Shown: positions 1 to 8,853 of the stretch, in pieces
How positions within the stretch are numbered: the first letter of the stretch is position 1
How the letters are laid out: each line of letters starts with the position of its first letter
Origin: Bacillus sp. IITD106
Lineage (GTDB): Bacteria; Bacillota; Bacilli; Bacillales; Bacillaceae_C
Assembly (NCBI RefSeq): GCF_019459225.1
Contig: NZ_JAIAZY010000020.1
Span: 1 to 64,000, forward strand
DNA: 64,000 bases
Direction of reading: 5' to 3'
The notes under the pieces: generated by a model
Databases searched by the model: none
Told to the model about the DNA's origin: nothing
Seen by the model: the letters and a program-made list of their open reading frames with translations, nothing else
Translations under genes and position numbers: made by a program

Positions 1-11
1 AAACATTATAT

Positions 12-85
12 TGGAGCGGGTGATGGGAATCGAACCCACGACAACAGCTTGGAAGGCTGTAGTTTTACCACTAAACTACACCCGC
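12..85 (-). tRNA. tRNA-Gly (TCC)
   Basis: Read on the minus strand, the 7-bp acceptor stem GCGGGTG pairs with its 3' partner. The anticodon loop is CTTCCAA (anticodon TCC), the T-loop carries GTTCGATTC, and a CCA end is encoded. It is the last gene of an eight-tRNA array read from about 965 down to 12. Confidence 0.95.
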
Positions 86-94
86 GATATTAAA

Positions 95-171
95 TGGCGC
101 GCCCGAGAGGAGTCGAACCCCTAACCTTTTGATCCGTAGTCAAACGCTCTATCCAATTGAGCTACGGGCGC
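95..171 (-). tRNA. tRNA-Arg (ACG)
   Basis: The minus strand gives acceptor GCGCCCG, anticodon loop CTACGGA (ACG; the wobble A is normally deaminated to inosine), T-loop GTTCGACTC and an encoded CCA. It lies between the Gly and Leu genes of the array. Confidence 0.95.
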
Positions 172-224
172 ATATATTAAAAGCAATTGCTTCCACATTA
201 ATGTTGAAAGCTATTTTTGCCGCC

Positions 225-283
225 GCGATATTAAGGAAAGTTATTTTGCTGAAGCGATTTTAAGGAAGGTTATTTTGCTGAAG
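225..283. repeat. 29-bp tandem duplication in tRNA spacer
   Basis: The Arg-Leu spacer holds two near-identical copies with a 29-bp period (about 225-254 and 254-283; each begins GCGAT and ends TTGCTGAAG). A more degenerate copy of the second half of the unit lies just before, at about 208-228. The repeat is non-coding and lies inside the presumed tRNA transcript. Confidence 0.8.
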
Positions 284-293
284 CAAAAAACCT

Positions 294-379
<86 letters not shown>

Positions 380-438
380 ATTTTTCAAAAGCGCAAGATA
401 TATATTATCACTCAGATAATCACATGTCAACATTTTTT

Positions 439-513
439 TGGCTGGGCTAGCTGGATTCGAACCAACGAATGACGGAGTCAAAGTCCGTTGCCTTACCGCT
501 TGGCTATAGCCCA
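439..513 (-). tRNA. tRNA-Gln (TTG)
   Basis: The minus strand shows acceptor TGGGCTA, anticodon loop TTTGACT (TTG), T-loop GTTCGAATC and an encoded CCA. The U1 start is usual for bacterial tRNA-Gln. Confidence 0.95.
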
Positions 514-606
514 ATAAAACTTTTTAAAACATAAAAATAGAATCGAAGAATATTATATTAACATACTTTAGATTCTATGTAAAAGGAAATATCTTCTATA
601 TTAGAA

Positions 607-682
607 TGGCGGTCCCGACGGGAATCGAACCCGCGATCTCCTGCGTGACAGGCAGGCATGTTAACCGCTACACCACGGGACC
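607..682 (-). tRNA. tRNA-Asp (GTC)
   Basis: The minus strand shows acceptor GGTCCCG, anticodon loop CTGTCAC (GTC), T-loop GTTCGATTC and an encoded CCA. Confidence 0.95.
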
Positions 683-705
683 AATTAATACAAAATAAAA
701 AAGAA

Positions 706-777
706 TGACCCCTACGGGATTCGAACCCGTGTTACCGCCGTGAAAGGGCGGTGTCTTAACCGCTTGACCAAGGGGCC
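706..777 (-). tRNA. tRNA-Glu (TTC)
   Basis: The minus strand shows acceptor GGCCCCT, anticodon loop CTTTCAC (TTC) and T-loop GTTCGAATC. The bases after the discriminator are TTC, so CCA is not encoded and must be added after transcription. Confidence 0.93.
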
Positions 778-794
778 ATGAATAATATTAAGTA

Positions 795-885
795 TGGCGG
801 AGAAGGAGGGATTTGAACCCTCGCGCCGCTTACGCGACCTATGCCCTTAGCAGGGGCACCTCTTCAGCCTCTTGAGTACTTCCCC
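795..885 (-). tRNA. tRNA-Ser (GCT)
   Basis: Class II tRNA with a long variable arm, the longest of the array. The minus strand shows anticodon loop CTGCTAA (GCT), T-loop GTTCAAATC and an encoded CCA. Confidence 0.95.
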
Positions 886-893
886 ATACCAAA

Positions 894-965
894 CTCCGCA
901 GGTAGGATTCGAACCTACGACCGATCGGTTAACAGCCGATAGCTCTACCACTGAGCTACTGCGGA
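894..965 (-). tRNA. tRNA-Asn (GTT)
   Basis: The minus strand shows acceptor TCCGCAG, anticodon loop CTGTTAA (GTT) and T-loop GTTCGAATC. CCA is not encoded (TTT follows the discriminator). It is the first gene of the array, directly downstream of the sprT-like gene, as in B. subtilis where a tRNA cluster follows ydcK. Confidence 0.93.
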
Positions 966-1051
966 TTAATGACTCTTCCGATTATAATAAGCTATGCACT
1001 AACTGTCAATAGTCCCGAAATAAAAAAATCTAATTAAATTTTTTAAAAAAT

Positions 1052-1534
1052 CTATGAAGAAAGTGATCCGTTCTTATTTATTACTTCTTTTAATCTTCCA
1101 CTACATTTTCCGCATACGAATCGATTTGTATTAACTCTTCTACGACGCTGGTAGCCTAAGGCACATTTTGTACACTTATAAAAGTAAATTTTTATCGGGG
1201 CTTTTTTTCCCTTGCTCTCTGTCAGTGGCGTACAATGTCTTGGTGCCCCTACTTTTTTCATCAACAATCGAAAATCCTTATCTCTGTGTTTATATCCTTT
1301 TTCTTCTATATGTAAATGATAATGGCATAATTCATGTTTAATAATTCCTACCAATTCATCAAATCCATGCTCTTCATAATAATAACGATTAATTTCTATA
1401 TTATGGGAAGTTAACATATATCTACCACCCGTTGTACGTAGCCTCGGATTAAAAAATGCTTCGTGTTTAAAAGGTTTATGAAAAAACTTTGTTGAAATTT
1501 CTTCAGTTAATAATTGTAATTCTTCATTTGTCAC
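1052..1534 (-). CDS. SprT-family zinc metalloprotease-like protein (YdcK type)
   Basis: SprT-like protein of about 160 aa. The core carries the zinc-binding HELCH motif (HExxH type) near residue 68, followed by an HYHLH stretch. The C-terminal third has a four-Cys zinc ribbon made of two CxxC pairs (CTKC, CGKC). The start is taken as GTG at 1534 because GGAGGG lies seven bases upstream; the ATG further upstream at 1567 lacks a ribosome site. The position between tex/cmpA and the tRNA cluster matches B. subtilis ydcK. The physiological substrate is unknown; eukaryotic relatives (SPRTN) cut DNA-protein crosslinks, but no such role is shown for this bacterial branch. Confidence 0.9.
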   Translation of the reverse strand: MTNEELQLLTEEISTKFFHKPFKHEAFFNPRLRTTGGRYMLTSHNIEINRYYYEEHGFDELVGIIKHELCHYHLHIEEKGYKHRDKDFRLLMKKVGAPRHCTPLTESKGKKAPIKIYFYKCTKCALGYQRRRRVNTNRFVCGKCSGRLKEVINKNGSLSS

Positions 1535-1620
1535 TTTTCTCCCTCCAATATTCATCGAACGAGACAATCAATTTTACCATACAATATTGGTAAACGAATA
1601 CTCAATAGGAGGTAATTCGT

Positions 1621-1731
1621 ATGCCTGCCTGGTTTCAAAATCAGATTCAAAGAGCGTTCTTAGAAAAAAATCGGTATCAAATCAAATTACTTAATCAATG
1701 TTGGTTTTTTTATAGAGAAAAACACTGCTAA
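1621..1731 (+). CDS. cmpA: Cortex morphogenetic protein CmpA
   Basis: A 36-residue protein recognised by its beginning (MPAW), central KLLNQCW and end (YREKHC). CmpA works in the sporulation quality-control pathway: it acts as an adaptor for ClpXP-dependent removal of the coat ATPase SpoIVA when coat assembly fails, and delays cortex formation. A perfect AGGAGGT lies ten bases before the ATG. A CATACAAT sequence at 1578-1585 resembles a sigma-E -10 box, fitting mother-cell expression, but I see no good -35. The gene lies alone on the plus strand between the sprT-like gene and tex, where B. subtilis has it. The stop codon lies inside the terminator stem. Confidence 0.9.
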   Translation: MPAWFQNQIQRAFLEKNRYQIKLLNQCWFFYREKHC

Positions 1732-1752
1732 CCAAACTAGCAGTGTTTCTCT
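1716..1752. terminator. Bidirectional terminator between cmpA and tex
   Basis: A perfect inverted repeat (AACACTGCTA, 7-base loop, TAGCAGTGTT) is flanked by A/T-rich tracts on both sides, so it can end both the plus-strand cmpA and the minus-strand tex transcripts. Confidence 0.8.
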
Positions 1753-1754
1753 TG

Positions 1755-3926
1755 TCACTTTTTCACCATTGTCAATGATAGCCTACCTTTGTTTACATCT
1801 ACATTTTCTACCCATACCGTTACAATATCTCCTAGCGAAACGACATCAAGAGGATGTTTCACGAATCGATTGCTTAGTTTAGAGATGTGAACTAAACCGT
1901 CCTCCTTCACCCCGACATCGACAAACGCCCCGAAGTCAACTACATTTCGAACGGTTCCTTGTAATTCCATTCCTGGTTGCAGGTCCTCTAGTTTAAGTAG
2001 ATCCTTTTTTAAAAGAGGCTTTGGCAGTTCGTCACGCAAATCGCGTCCAGGTTTCATTAAGGCGTCCACAATATCCTGAAGCGTCAATACACCAAGCCCT
2101 AGCTCTTCTGAAATAACCTTTATATCCATTTCCTTTAATGAATTCCCCAGCTCTTCACTTCCTATATCACTCGTTGAAAAGCCTAGTCTTTTTAAAAGCA
2201 TTTTTACACTCTCATAATTTTCCGGATGAATTGGAGTTGAGTCCAAAGGTTCCTCCCCTTCTAAAACTCGCATAAATCCAATTGCTTGTTCATAAGTTTT
2301 AGCTCCTAGACGGGGGATGCCAGATAATTGTTTACGATTATTAAACTTTCCGTTTTCTTCTCTAAATTTTACAATATTATTGGCGACCGTTTTGCTTAAC
2401 CCTGAAACATATTGTAAAAGAGAAGAAGAAGCCGTGTTTACATTTACTCCAACTTGGTTAACTGCGGTTTCTACCACGAATGTTAGTGATTCATTTAGTT
2501 TTTTCTGAGAAACGTCATGTTGGTATTGGCCGACGCCGACTGATTTCGGATCAATTTTTACTAATTCCGCCAACGGATCCTGCAATCTCCTTGCGATGGA
2601 AACGGCACTTCTTTCCTCTACTTGTAAATCCGGAAATTCTTCTCTAGCCAAATCGGAGGCAGAGTAAACACTTGCTCCTGCTTCATTTACAATTACATAT
2701 GCCAAATCCAATTGATTTTCTTTTAGTAAATCTACCGTAAACTGCTCTGTCTCTTGCGATGCTGTTCCATTTCCAATGGCGATGAGTTCGACACCGATTT
2801 TTCGAATGACATTGAGCATCTTTTTCCTTGCTTCATCAGGCTTTGCTTTAGGTGGATGCGGATAGATGACATCTATATAGAGCATCTTCCCTGTTTCATC
2901 AACAACCGCCAATTTACAACCTGTACGATAAGCGGGATCGACTCCGAGTACAACCTTTCCTTTTAGTGGAGGCTGCAATAATAATTTTCTCAAGTTCTCT
3001 GAAAAAATATGAATGGCTTGATTTTCTGCTACTTCGGTCAATTCATTGCGAATTTCCCTTTCAATAGCAGGTTCAATTAGGCGTTTATATCCATCTTCTA
3101 TCGCTTCTTTTATTTCGGTCGCTGCCACTGAATTCTCATTTTCAAGCACCTTTTTATGTAAAAACGAAAAAATTCGTTCCGTATTCGATTGGATGGATAC
3201 ACGAAGAATATCTTCTTTTTCTCCGCGGTTAATAGCAAGTATTCGATGAGGGACGATTCGTTTAACAGGTTCTTCATAACTGTAATAGTTTTCAAAAATC
3301 CGCTTTTCATCTTTTTCTTCATTTTTAACGACGGAAGTAATGATACCGGATTGATATGTTTCTTTTCTAATCCATTCACGGAATGAAGCATCATCAGAAA
3401 CTTGTTCTGCTATAATGTCTTGTGCCCCTTTAATGGCATCGGCACTTGTTAAAATTTCTTTTTCCTCTGAAATATACTTTTCCGCTTCAGATTCAACACT
3501 TCCACTTATAGGAAAGCTAAGCATCCACTCTGCTAATGGTTCAAGACCTTTTTCCTTCGCTATGGTCGCCCTCGTCCGCCGCTTTTGTTTATACGGTCGA
3601 TATAAATCCTCAACGAGCTGAAGCTTATCAGCTTTCAAAATTTGTATCTTTAATTCGTCTGTGAGCTTTCCTTGCTCATCAATTAGTCTAATAACATCTT
3701 CTTTACGTTGCTCTAAATTTTGCAAATATGTCCAACTATCCAAGATATCTTTAATTTGCACCTCATCAAGCGCACCCGTCATTTCTTTTCGATAACGGGC
3801 TATGAAAGGTACGGTATTGCCTTCATCTAGAAGTTGAATAACACTTTGAATTTGTTTTTTTGATAATTGAAGCTCTCCTGCTAGTCTCCTAAGCAAAATT
3901 TCTTCTTTATTTTCCATTTCAATCAC
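1755..3926 (-). CDS. tex: Tex-family RNA-binding protein (YdcI)
   Basis: Full-length Tex protein (723 aa). In order: an N-terminal Tex helical region, a YqgF/RNase H-like domain (GVDPAYRTGCKLAV near residue 328), helix-hairpin-helix repeats (around TVANNIVKFREE and SGIPRLG), and a C-terminal S1 RNA-binding domain (residues about 650-723, VDFGAFVDVGVKEDGLVHIS). Tex binds nucleic acid and the transcription machinery and is linked to gene-expression fidelity. The start is GTG at 3926 with GAGGGA five bases upstream; an ATG three codons later is possible. It lies downstream of rsbX, as ydcI does in B. subtilis. Confidence 0.95.
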   Translation of the reverse strand: MIEMENKEEILLRRLAGELQLSKKQIQSVIQLLDEGNTVPFIARYRKEMTGALDEVQIKDILDSWTYLQNLEQRKEDVIRLIDEQGKLTDELKIQILKADKLQLVEDLYRPYKQKRRTRATIAKEKGLEPLAEWMLSFPISGSVESEAEKYISEEKEILTSADAIKGAQDIIAEQVSDDASFREWIRKETYQSGIITSVVKNEEKDEKRIFENYYSYEEPVKRIVPHRILAINRGEKEDILRVSIQSNTERIFSFLHKKVLENENSVAATEIKEAIEDGYKRLIEPAIEREIRNELTEVAENQAIHIFSENLRKLLLQPPLKGKVVLGVDPAYRTGCKLAVVDETGKMLYIDVIYPHPPKAKPDEARKKMLNVIRKIGVELIAIGNGTASQETEQFTVDLLKENQLDLAYVIVNEAGASVYSASDLAREEFPDLQVEERSAVSIARRLQDPLAELVKIDPKSVGVGQYQHDVSQKKLNESLTFVVETAVNQVGVNVNTASSSLLQYVSGLSKTVANNIVKFREENGKFNNRKQLSGIPRLGAKTYEQAIGFMRVLEGEEPLDSTPIHPENYESVKMLLKRLGFSTSDIGSEELGNSLKEMDIKVISEELGLGVLTLQDIVDALMKPGRDLRDELPKPLLKKDLLKLEDLQPGMELQGTVRNVVDFGAFVDVGVKEDGLVHISKLSNRFVKHPLDVVSLGDIVTVWVENVDVNKGRLSLTMVKK

Positions 3927-3997
3927 GTACTTCCCTCATTTCTATACGTCATTCTTATATTTTAACATAATGTTTCGAAAGCAAAAAACCCCGCTCC

Positions 3998-4594
3998 TTA
4001 GAGCAAGGTTCCAACGATAAAGGACATGTCGTCTGAGCGATTAACTTGTATTACTTTTAAATGTGCAACCAAGGCTGGTATGGATTGACAGCTGCTCAGC
4101 AAATCCTTTGTATTTACGTTGACAAATCCATCTGAATGGATCAAAAATTTTGAGTTTGGTTCGTACGTATATTTTTGTGTGCGGTACTTTTGAGGCTTAC
4201 CTGAGAGATAACCTGTCACCGGCATCGGATAAATGAGTTTACCAGCAGGGGTGTATAAATAAAATCGGATATTCCCAACACAACTATATTCAAATTGTCT
4301 TTGTTTGAAATCCACTTTTAAAATAGCGACCGCTGCCCCACGTTTCTTGAGTAACACTTTATTGCAAAGATCCATTAGGGTGTCAACGTTTTCTTCAGGA
4401 CTAGACTTAACTATAGATACTGCTGCTTGGGAAGCTTCATAAGCGTACTCTCCACTCCCGAGCCCATCGGCAAGCACACATAGAAGGTAATCTTCATTTA
4501 AGGTGAGATAAAAACTATCTCCACATATGAGATTACTATCTTTTGCAGTTTGGAAAGCGTGGGCTTCTGAATGTTCATTTTTAAGATGGATCAT
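3998..4594 (-). CDS. rsbX: Serine phosphatase RsbX (stressosome feedback)
   Basis: PP2C-type phosphatase of 198 aa. Metal-binding features are visible as CGDSFYL, LADGLGSGEYAYEAS and HSDGFVNV. RsbX removes phosphate from RsbS (and RsbR), resetting the stressosome after stress. It is the last gene of the sigB operon, and its ATG overlaps the sigB stop (ATGA). It can be transcribed from the sigma-B promoter in front of rsbV, giving negative feedback. Confidence 0.95.
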   Translation of the reverse strand: MIHLKNEHSEAHAFQTAKDSNLICGDSFYLTLNEDYLLCVLADGLGSGEYAYEASQAAVSIVKSSPEENVDTLMDLCNKVLLKKRGAAVAILKVDFKQRQFEYSCVGNIRFYLYTPAGKLIYPMPVTGYLSGKPQKYRTQKYTYEPNSKFLIHSDGFVNVNTKDLLSSCQSIPALVAHLKVIQVNRSDDMSFIVGTLL

Positions 4595-5385
4595 AAGGTG
4601 GAACTCCCCGTATTTAAGGATTCAGCAAAAATAGCTTCCCGCAATTTTTTAATTGCTCTCCTTTGCAGACGAGATACATGCATTTGCGAGATATTCAGCT
4701 TTTCCCCAGCTTCTTTTTGACTCATGTTTTCCAAGTACGTATATTGAATGATCAATCTTTCTCGATCAGACAGAACGTGGAGAACCTTTTCCAACACAAG
4801 TCTCTGATTTACTTTTTCGTACCCTTCATCAACATTTCCGACTATATCAAGCAGGGTAACAGTACTTCCATCTGCATCCGCTTCAATTGAATGATCAACA
4901 GATAAAGCTTGGTAGCTTTTTCCCATTTCCATCGCTTCCAATACTTCCTCTTCCGACACTTCTAAATACTCCGCGATTTCATTAATTTGCGGAGACCTCT
5001 GCAGGTTAACTGTAAGCTCTTCAACGGTTGACTTGATTTTTGGTCCTAATTCCTTAATACGTCGGGGAACGTGGACACTCCATGTTTTATCTCTTAAAAA
5101 ACGCTTTATTTCACCAATAATGGTTGGAATCGCAAATGCTTCGAAAGTCTTTCCATATGATTCATCATACCTACGAATCGCACCAAGCAGGCCAATAATC
5201 CCTACTTGAAAAATATCTTCGTGAAAGGATTTTCCTTTTGAATATTTGCGTGCAATTGATTCAACGAGATTTTTATAATGAAGGACAAGATTGTTTTGGG
5301 CTTCTTCATCTTCGTGTTCTTGGTAGGCTTTAATCCATTCAATGACTTGATTTTTTGTCTGATCAGGTTGAGATTGTTTTGACAT
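4591..5385 (-). CDS. sigB: RNA polymerase sigma-B factor
   Basis: General-stress sigma factor, 264 aa. Region 2 is visible as EDIFQVGIIGLLGAIRRYD with AFAIPTIIGEIKRFLRDK (-10 recognition). Region 3 is ELTVNLQRSPQINEIAEYL, and region 4 is an HTH ending MSQKEAGEKLNISQMHVSRL. It is held inactive by RsbW and released when RsbW binds dephosphorylated RsbV. Its start lies within the 3' end of rsbW (23-base overlap), typical of translational coupling in this operon. Confidence 0.97.
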   Translation of the reverse strand: MSKQSQPDQTKNQVIEWIKAYQEHEDEEAQNNLVLHYKNLVESIARKYSKGKSFHEDIFQVGIIGLLGAIRRYDESYGKTFEAFAIPTIIGEIKRFLRDKTWSVHVPRRIKELGPKIKSTVEELTVNLQRSPQINEIAEYLEVSEEEVLEAMEMGKSYQALSVDHSIEADADGSTVTLLDIVGNVDEGYEKVNQRLVLEKVLHVLSDRERLIIQYTYLENMSQKEAGEKLNISQMHVSRLQRRAIKKLREAIFAESLNTGSSTL

Positions 5386-5836
5386 TCCCCTCCACCTGCT
5401 CTCCTTCGAGGAATTTAGTCATAAAGACTGTTACCCCTTCGTTTTGATGAATTCTTACCTCATCCATTAAGCTTTCGATTAAATAAAGACCTAGACCCCC
5501 CTCACGAAGAAATTCTATTTGACTATCTTCATTATAAGGACCTATTTCGTCTTGTGCTTTATTTAAATCGAAGCTTTTTCCTGAATCCGCAACCATTACT
5601 TCAAGTTTATCTTGATAAAGCCCAAAGCCAATCACAATTTCCCCGCCCTCGTCTTTTTTATAGGCGTGTTGGACTGCATTGGTGATAGCTTCACTAACCG
5701 CGATTTTTAAATCGTCGATTAAATCATATGTAAACCCCATGCGGCTTGCTATTCCAGACAGAGTTAACCGAATGACGCCTACATACTCCGGCATTGCTGG
5801 TATTTTCATTTCGATGTAATCAAAAGCCTGCTTCAT
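5363..5836 (-). CDS. rsbW: Anti-sigma-B factor / serine kinase RsbW
   Basis: GHKL-fold kinase, 157 aa. The N-box reads KIAVSEAITNAVQHAY and the G1/G2 boxes read VADSGKSFD and EGGLGLYLIESLMDEV. RsbW sequesters sigma-B and phosphorylates RsbV on its DSTG serine. The ATG overlaps the rsbV stop by one base. Confidence 0.97.
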   Translation of the reverse strand: MKQAFDYIEMKIPAMPEYVGVIRLTLSGIASRMGFTYDLIDDLKIAVSEAITNAVQHAYKKDEGGEIVIGFGLYQDKLEVMVADSGKSFDLNKAQDEIGPYNEDSQIEFLREGGLGLYLIESLMDEVRIHQNEGVTVFMTKFLEGEQVEGNVKTIST

Positions 5837-6165
5837 TACACTCCACCCTCTACCTCGGAATTAATGTTCATCACATCAGCCAATCCAGTTATTTCAAATA
5901 ACCGCTGCAAACGATCAGACAAGCCCGTTAACATTAAGTTCCCATCATTAGCCCTCAAAGTCTTAAATAAACCTACGAAAACTCCCAAACCTGTACTATC
6001 CATATAAGAAACATCCTTTAAATCTACGATTATGTTAATCCCAGACTTTTCCGCGTAGGGATGAAGAGATTCTTTCACTTTTGGAGCCGTGTAAGCATCT
6101 ATTTCTCCTGCTAGTTTTGCGTGTAATTCTTCGCTTGTTTCTGTCAAACTTATTGAAATATTCAC
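5836..6165 (-). CDS. rsbV: Anti-anti-sigma factor RsbV
   Basis: STAS-domain protein, 109 aa, with the phosphorylatable serine in DVSYMDSTGLGVFVGL (about residues 50-65). Unphosphorylated RsbV binds RsbW and frees sigma-B. The start is GTG at 6165 with AAGGGGTGG upstream. It is the first gene after the internal sigma-B promoter at 6211-6235. Confidence 0.96.
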   Translation of the reverse strand: MNISISLTETSEELHAKLAGEIDAYTAPKVKESLHPYAEKSGINIIVDLKDVSYMDSTGLGVFVGLFKTLRANDGNLMLTGLSDRLQRLFEITGLADVMNINSEVEGGV

Positions 6166-6210
6166 AAAACATCCACCCCTTGTAACACGATTATATGTAC
6201 TTTTTTATAA

Positions 6211-6235
6211 GTACCCCATTTGAATACAATGAAAC
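6211..6235 (-). promoter_or_regulatory. Sigma-B autoregulatory promoter before rsbV
   Basis: On the minus strand GTTTCA is followed after 13 bases by GGGTAC, close to the sigma-B consensus GTTTaa-N13-15-GGGtAt. It sits between the rsbU stop and rsbV, the known place of the autoregulatory promoter in B. subtilis. A 6-bp inverted repeat (GTACTT / AAGTAC, 6197-6214) overlaps its -10 side. Confidence 0.85.
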
Positions 6236-6241
6236 ATATAA

Positions 6242-7246
6242 TTATGTTCTTTTTAAAATAATGAGAGTAAAATCGTCTCTTAGTTCAAATTCTTGTAGAC
6301 GCTCCAAGTCTTTATAAATATTGGTCACAATATCTTGTGCCGGTAAATGTATGTATTGTTGAATGTAACTTGTTAAATCGCTTCGATCTATAAAACCTTC
6401 TTTTGTCCGGCATTCCGTCACACCATCTGAAAGGAGAATAATCATATCACCCTTCGAAACTTTTAGTTCATAGTTTTTATATTTCGTTTTCTTCTCTAGT
6501 CCGAGTAATAATCCTTTCCCATCTAGATCAAGAAATTTTCCATTTTTGGAAGAATAATAAAATCCTGGTTCATGACCTGCAGATGCGTAACAAAAGCTAT
6601 TTTCTTTAGGATTATACATGCCATAACACATCGTAATAAACATGCTTGGGTCCACATTTTGTTCTACCACTCGATTTAAACTTTCCAATATGGCACTTGG
6701 GTCATGTCTATTTTCCGATAGACTATCCATCGCGTATTTAATCATAGACATGGATAATGCTGCTGGAATCCCTTTGCCGATTACATCTGCTAGTGCAATG
6801 CCCAAGCAATTATTTTCATCTTTAACAAAATGATGGTAATCTCCATTCATTTGCCGAGCAGGTACACTTACAGCACCTATATCAAGTCCATCTATCTCTG
6901 GAAGGGAAGTTCCAAGCAATGTTTTCTGCATACTGGCAGCCACTTCGATTTCACTTTTCAAGGCCAATTGTTCCGTACGAAGACTTTGATGTTCTCGATA
7001 GGATAGGCCATATCCAATCATTACTTCCAATAAAATATCGAAGGAATCACTAATACTTTTCCGGTTAAGATCATGTTCAAGCATAATCGTTTTATGTAGG
7101 CTGATAATTTCTTCAGGAGCTATTTGATGTTCTATTAGCTTTCTACTTAATTTTTGCGCTTGATAAAGACTTTGTTCATTTTGATCTTTTAAATAGCTAT
7201 TCATGATGTCTTTATATTTTGCTTCAAAAGAATCTCTAAAATCCAT
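6242..7246 (-). CDS. rsbU: Serine phosphatase RsbU
   Basis: PP2C-type (SpoIIE-like) phosphatase, 334 aa. The N-terminal ~110 residues form the helical RsbT-binding domain. The catalytic domain shows AASMQKTLL, MNGDYHHF, ALADVIGKGIPAALSMS and ILLSDGVTE with metal-binding aspartates. It dephosphorylates RsbV-P when activated by RsbT. The order rsbT-rsbU with a 15-base gap supports co-transcription. Confidence 0.96.
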   Translation of the reverse strand: MDFRDSFEAKYKDIMNSYLKDQNEQSLYQAQKLSRKLIEHQIAPEEIISLHKTIMLEHDLNRKSISDSFDILLEVMIGYGLSYREHQSLRTEQLALKSEIEVAASMQKTLLGTSLPEIDGLDIGAVSVPARQMNGDYHHFVKDENNCLGIALADVIGKGIPAALSMSMIKYAMDSLSENRHDPSAILESLNRVVEQNVDPSMFITMCYGMYNPKENSFCYASAGHEPGFYYSSKNGKFLDLDGKGLLLGLEKKTKYKNYELKVSKGDMIILLSDGVTECRTKEGFIDRSDLTSYIQQYIHLPAQDIVTNIYKDLERLQEFELRDDFTLIILKRT

Positions 7247-7261
7247 ATCAGTTCACTCCTT

Positions 7262-7663
7262 CTATCGGAGCCATTTGACTGCAATAATCTCGGTGCCTTC
7301 ATTTAGTTTCGATTTAATATCAAACTCATCCATCAGGCGTTTTACTCCTGGCAGTCCAGCTCCTAACCCTCCAGACGTAGTGTATCCATCTTCCATAACT
7401 CTGCGAATATCGGCAATGCCGGGTCCGTTATCCTTCGCAATAATTTTCAACCCGTTTCTACCATTTTGTTGTTCTTTCACAATACAAACCTCGCCTTGAC
7501 CGGCATAAAGGAAAATATTACGGGCCAATTCGCTAATCGCAGTCGTGATCCTCGCCTGGTCCACTGTCCCAAATCCAAGCTCTTTTGCCACATTTCTGCC
7601 TAATTGGCGAACTGCTACGATGTCCCATTCATTTATTATTTTTACGCAGGACTGCAGTTCCAT
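7262..7663 (-). CDS. rsbT: Serine/threonine kinase RsbT
   Basis: GHKL kinase, 133 aa. N-box ITTAISELARNIFLYAG, G1 box DNGPGI and G2 GGLGAGLPGVKRLMDEF are visible. RsbT phosphorylates RsbR and RsbS in the stressosome, is released upon stress, and then activates RsbU. It is three bases downstream of rsbS. Confidence 0.96.
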   Translation of the reverse strand: MELQSCVKIINEWDIVAVRQLGRNVAKELGFGTVDQARITTAISELARNIFLYAGQGEVCIVKEQQNGRNGLKIIAKDNGPGIADIRRVMEDGYTTSGGLGAGLPGVKRLMDEFDIKSKLNEGTEIIAVKWLR

Positions 7664-7666
7664 AGG

Positions 7667-8023
7667 CTAGTCCCCCAATTCCTGTTCTAATTTATCCAAA
7701 CCATTTTCTAAATCGAGGGCAGTGACAACATCCTCCAAACGAATGCCTAACTCAATTAATGTAATTGCCACAGCAGGTTGAATTCCTGTAATAACAACTT
7801 TCGCTCCCATTAGCTTTGACATATTAATAACGTCACCAAGCACCTTTGCGATAAATGAATCGATAAAATCAATGGATGTGATATCAATGACTACTCCACG
7901 AGCACTCGTTTGATGAATTTTATGTAATAGATCTTCTTGAAACTGCAATGCTGTTTGATCATCCAATTCCCATTGGATTGATATAAGCAAGCAATCACGA
8001 AGCTTTAAAATTGGAATTCTCAA
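7667..8023 (-). CDS. rsbS: Stressosome scaffold STAS protein RsbS
   Basis: Single STAS domain, 118 aa. The phosphoserine segment is [17 protein letters not shown]. RsbS with RsbR forms the stressosome that captures RsbT. The gene overlaps nothing but lies two bases from rsbR and three from rsbT, indicating one operon. Confidence 0.96.
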   Translation of the reverse strand: MRIPILKLRDCLLISIQWELDDQTALQFQEDLLHKIHQTSARGVVIDITSIDFIDSFIAKVLGDVINMSKLMGAKVVITGIQPAVAITLIELGIRLEDVVTALDLENGLDKLEQELGD

Positions 8024-8025
8024 GC

Positions 8026-8853
8026 TTACCCCTCCACTTTTATCATTTTTCTATTTGTAAAACCTAGTGCCTTTTCAATGCCTTTTCGCAATGTACTTGT
8101 CGTAATAATTTGGTCTAAATCGATTCCTAAATTTACAATCGTCTGGGCAATTTCCGGACGAATACCGACAATCATACACTTTGCTCCAACAAGTCGAACA
8201 GCATCAGCAGCTTGAATAATATGATGGGCAACCATCGTATCAACTACTGGGACCCCGGTAATATCAATAAGGACAACATCCGCCCTATGTTTTACAACTC
8301 CAGTTAATAAGTTTTCCATTATCAACCTCGCTCTTTCAGTATCAATGGTACCGACTAGAGGCATAATCGAAATTTTCTCAAACACAGGAATTAATGGTGC
8401 TGATAATTCTTGTAAAGCAATTTTTTGTAATGAAAAAGTTCTTTCCCATGTAGCAGAATATACTTCTATCATCTCGTCATAAATGGGTGTTAGCCATTTA
8501 TCTAAGCCCCATAGTAATTCATTGCTTTGCTCATGAGTATAATTATTTTCAGATATAATTCGATCATATATGATTTTATTTATCGTTCTTAGACCTTTCG
8601 TTAAAAAAGTTAATGGCCAGCCAATTCGTACGACATTTTCTGCAAAATTACCGATTTTATCGTAATATTTCTCGTTCGTATCTAAGATACTCGAAGTGAC
8701 TAAATCCATAAATTCTTTACTAGCATTATAGAATACTTGATCTGAGATAATATTGATTGTCCGTTCGTCTCCAATTTTTTTCATGTCATTCATCCACGAT
8801 TCCAGTATTTCATCCTCATGTTTCTTGATAAATTGTACGACTTCTTTATTCAA
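8026..8853 (-). CDS. rsbR: Stressosome co-antagonist RsbR (RsbRA type)
   Basis: 275 aa: an N-terminal non-heme globin-like sensor half (residues 1-~140) and a C-terminal STAS domain. The phosphorylatable threonines lie in the [16 protein letters not shown] region and the following [11 protein letters not shown] segment. It is the first gene of the eight-gene sigB operon. The start is an ATT-like region in most annotations; here it is TTG at 8853 with AAAGGAGAGGG upstream. Confidence 0.94.
   Translation of the reverse strand: MNKEVVQFIKKHEDEILESWMNDMKKIGDERTINIISDQVFYNASKEFMDLVTSSILDTNEKYYDKIGNFAENVVRIGWPLTFLTKGLRTINKIIYDRIISENNYTHEQSNELLWGLDKWLTPIYDEMIEVYSATWERTFSLQKIALQELSAPLIPVFEKISIMPLVGTIDTERARLIMENLLTGVVKHRADVVLIDITGVPVVDTMVAHHIIQAADAVRLVGAKCMIVGIRPEIAQTIVNLGIDLDQIITTSTLRKGIEKALGFTNRKMIKVEG

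Noticed and set aside
1578-1585. CATACAAT as a firm sigma-E promoter for cmpA
   Set aside because: The -10 matches but no -35 is seen at the right distance, so it is mentioned only in the gene entry.
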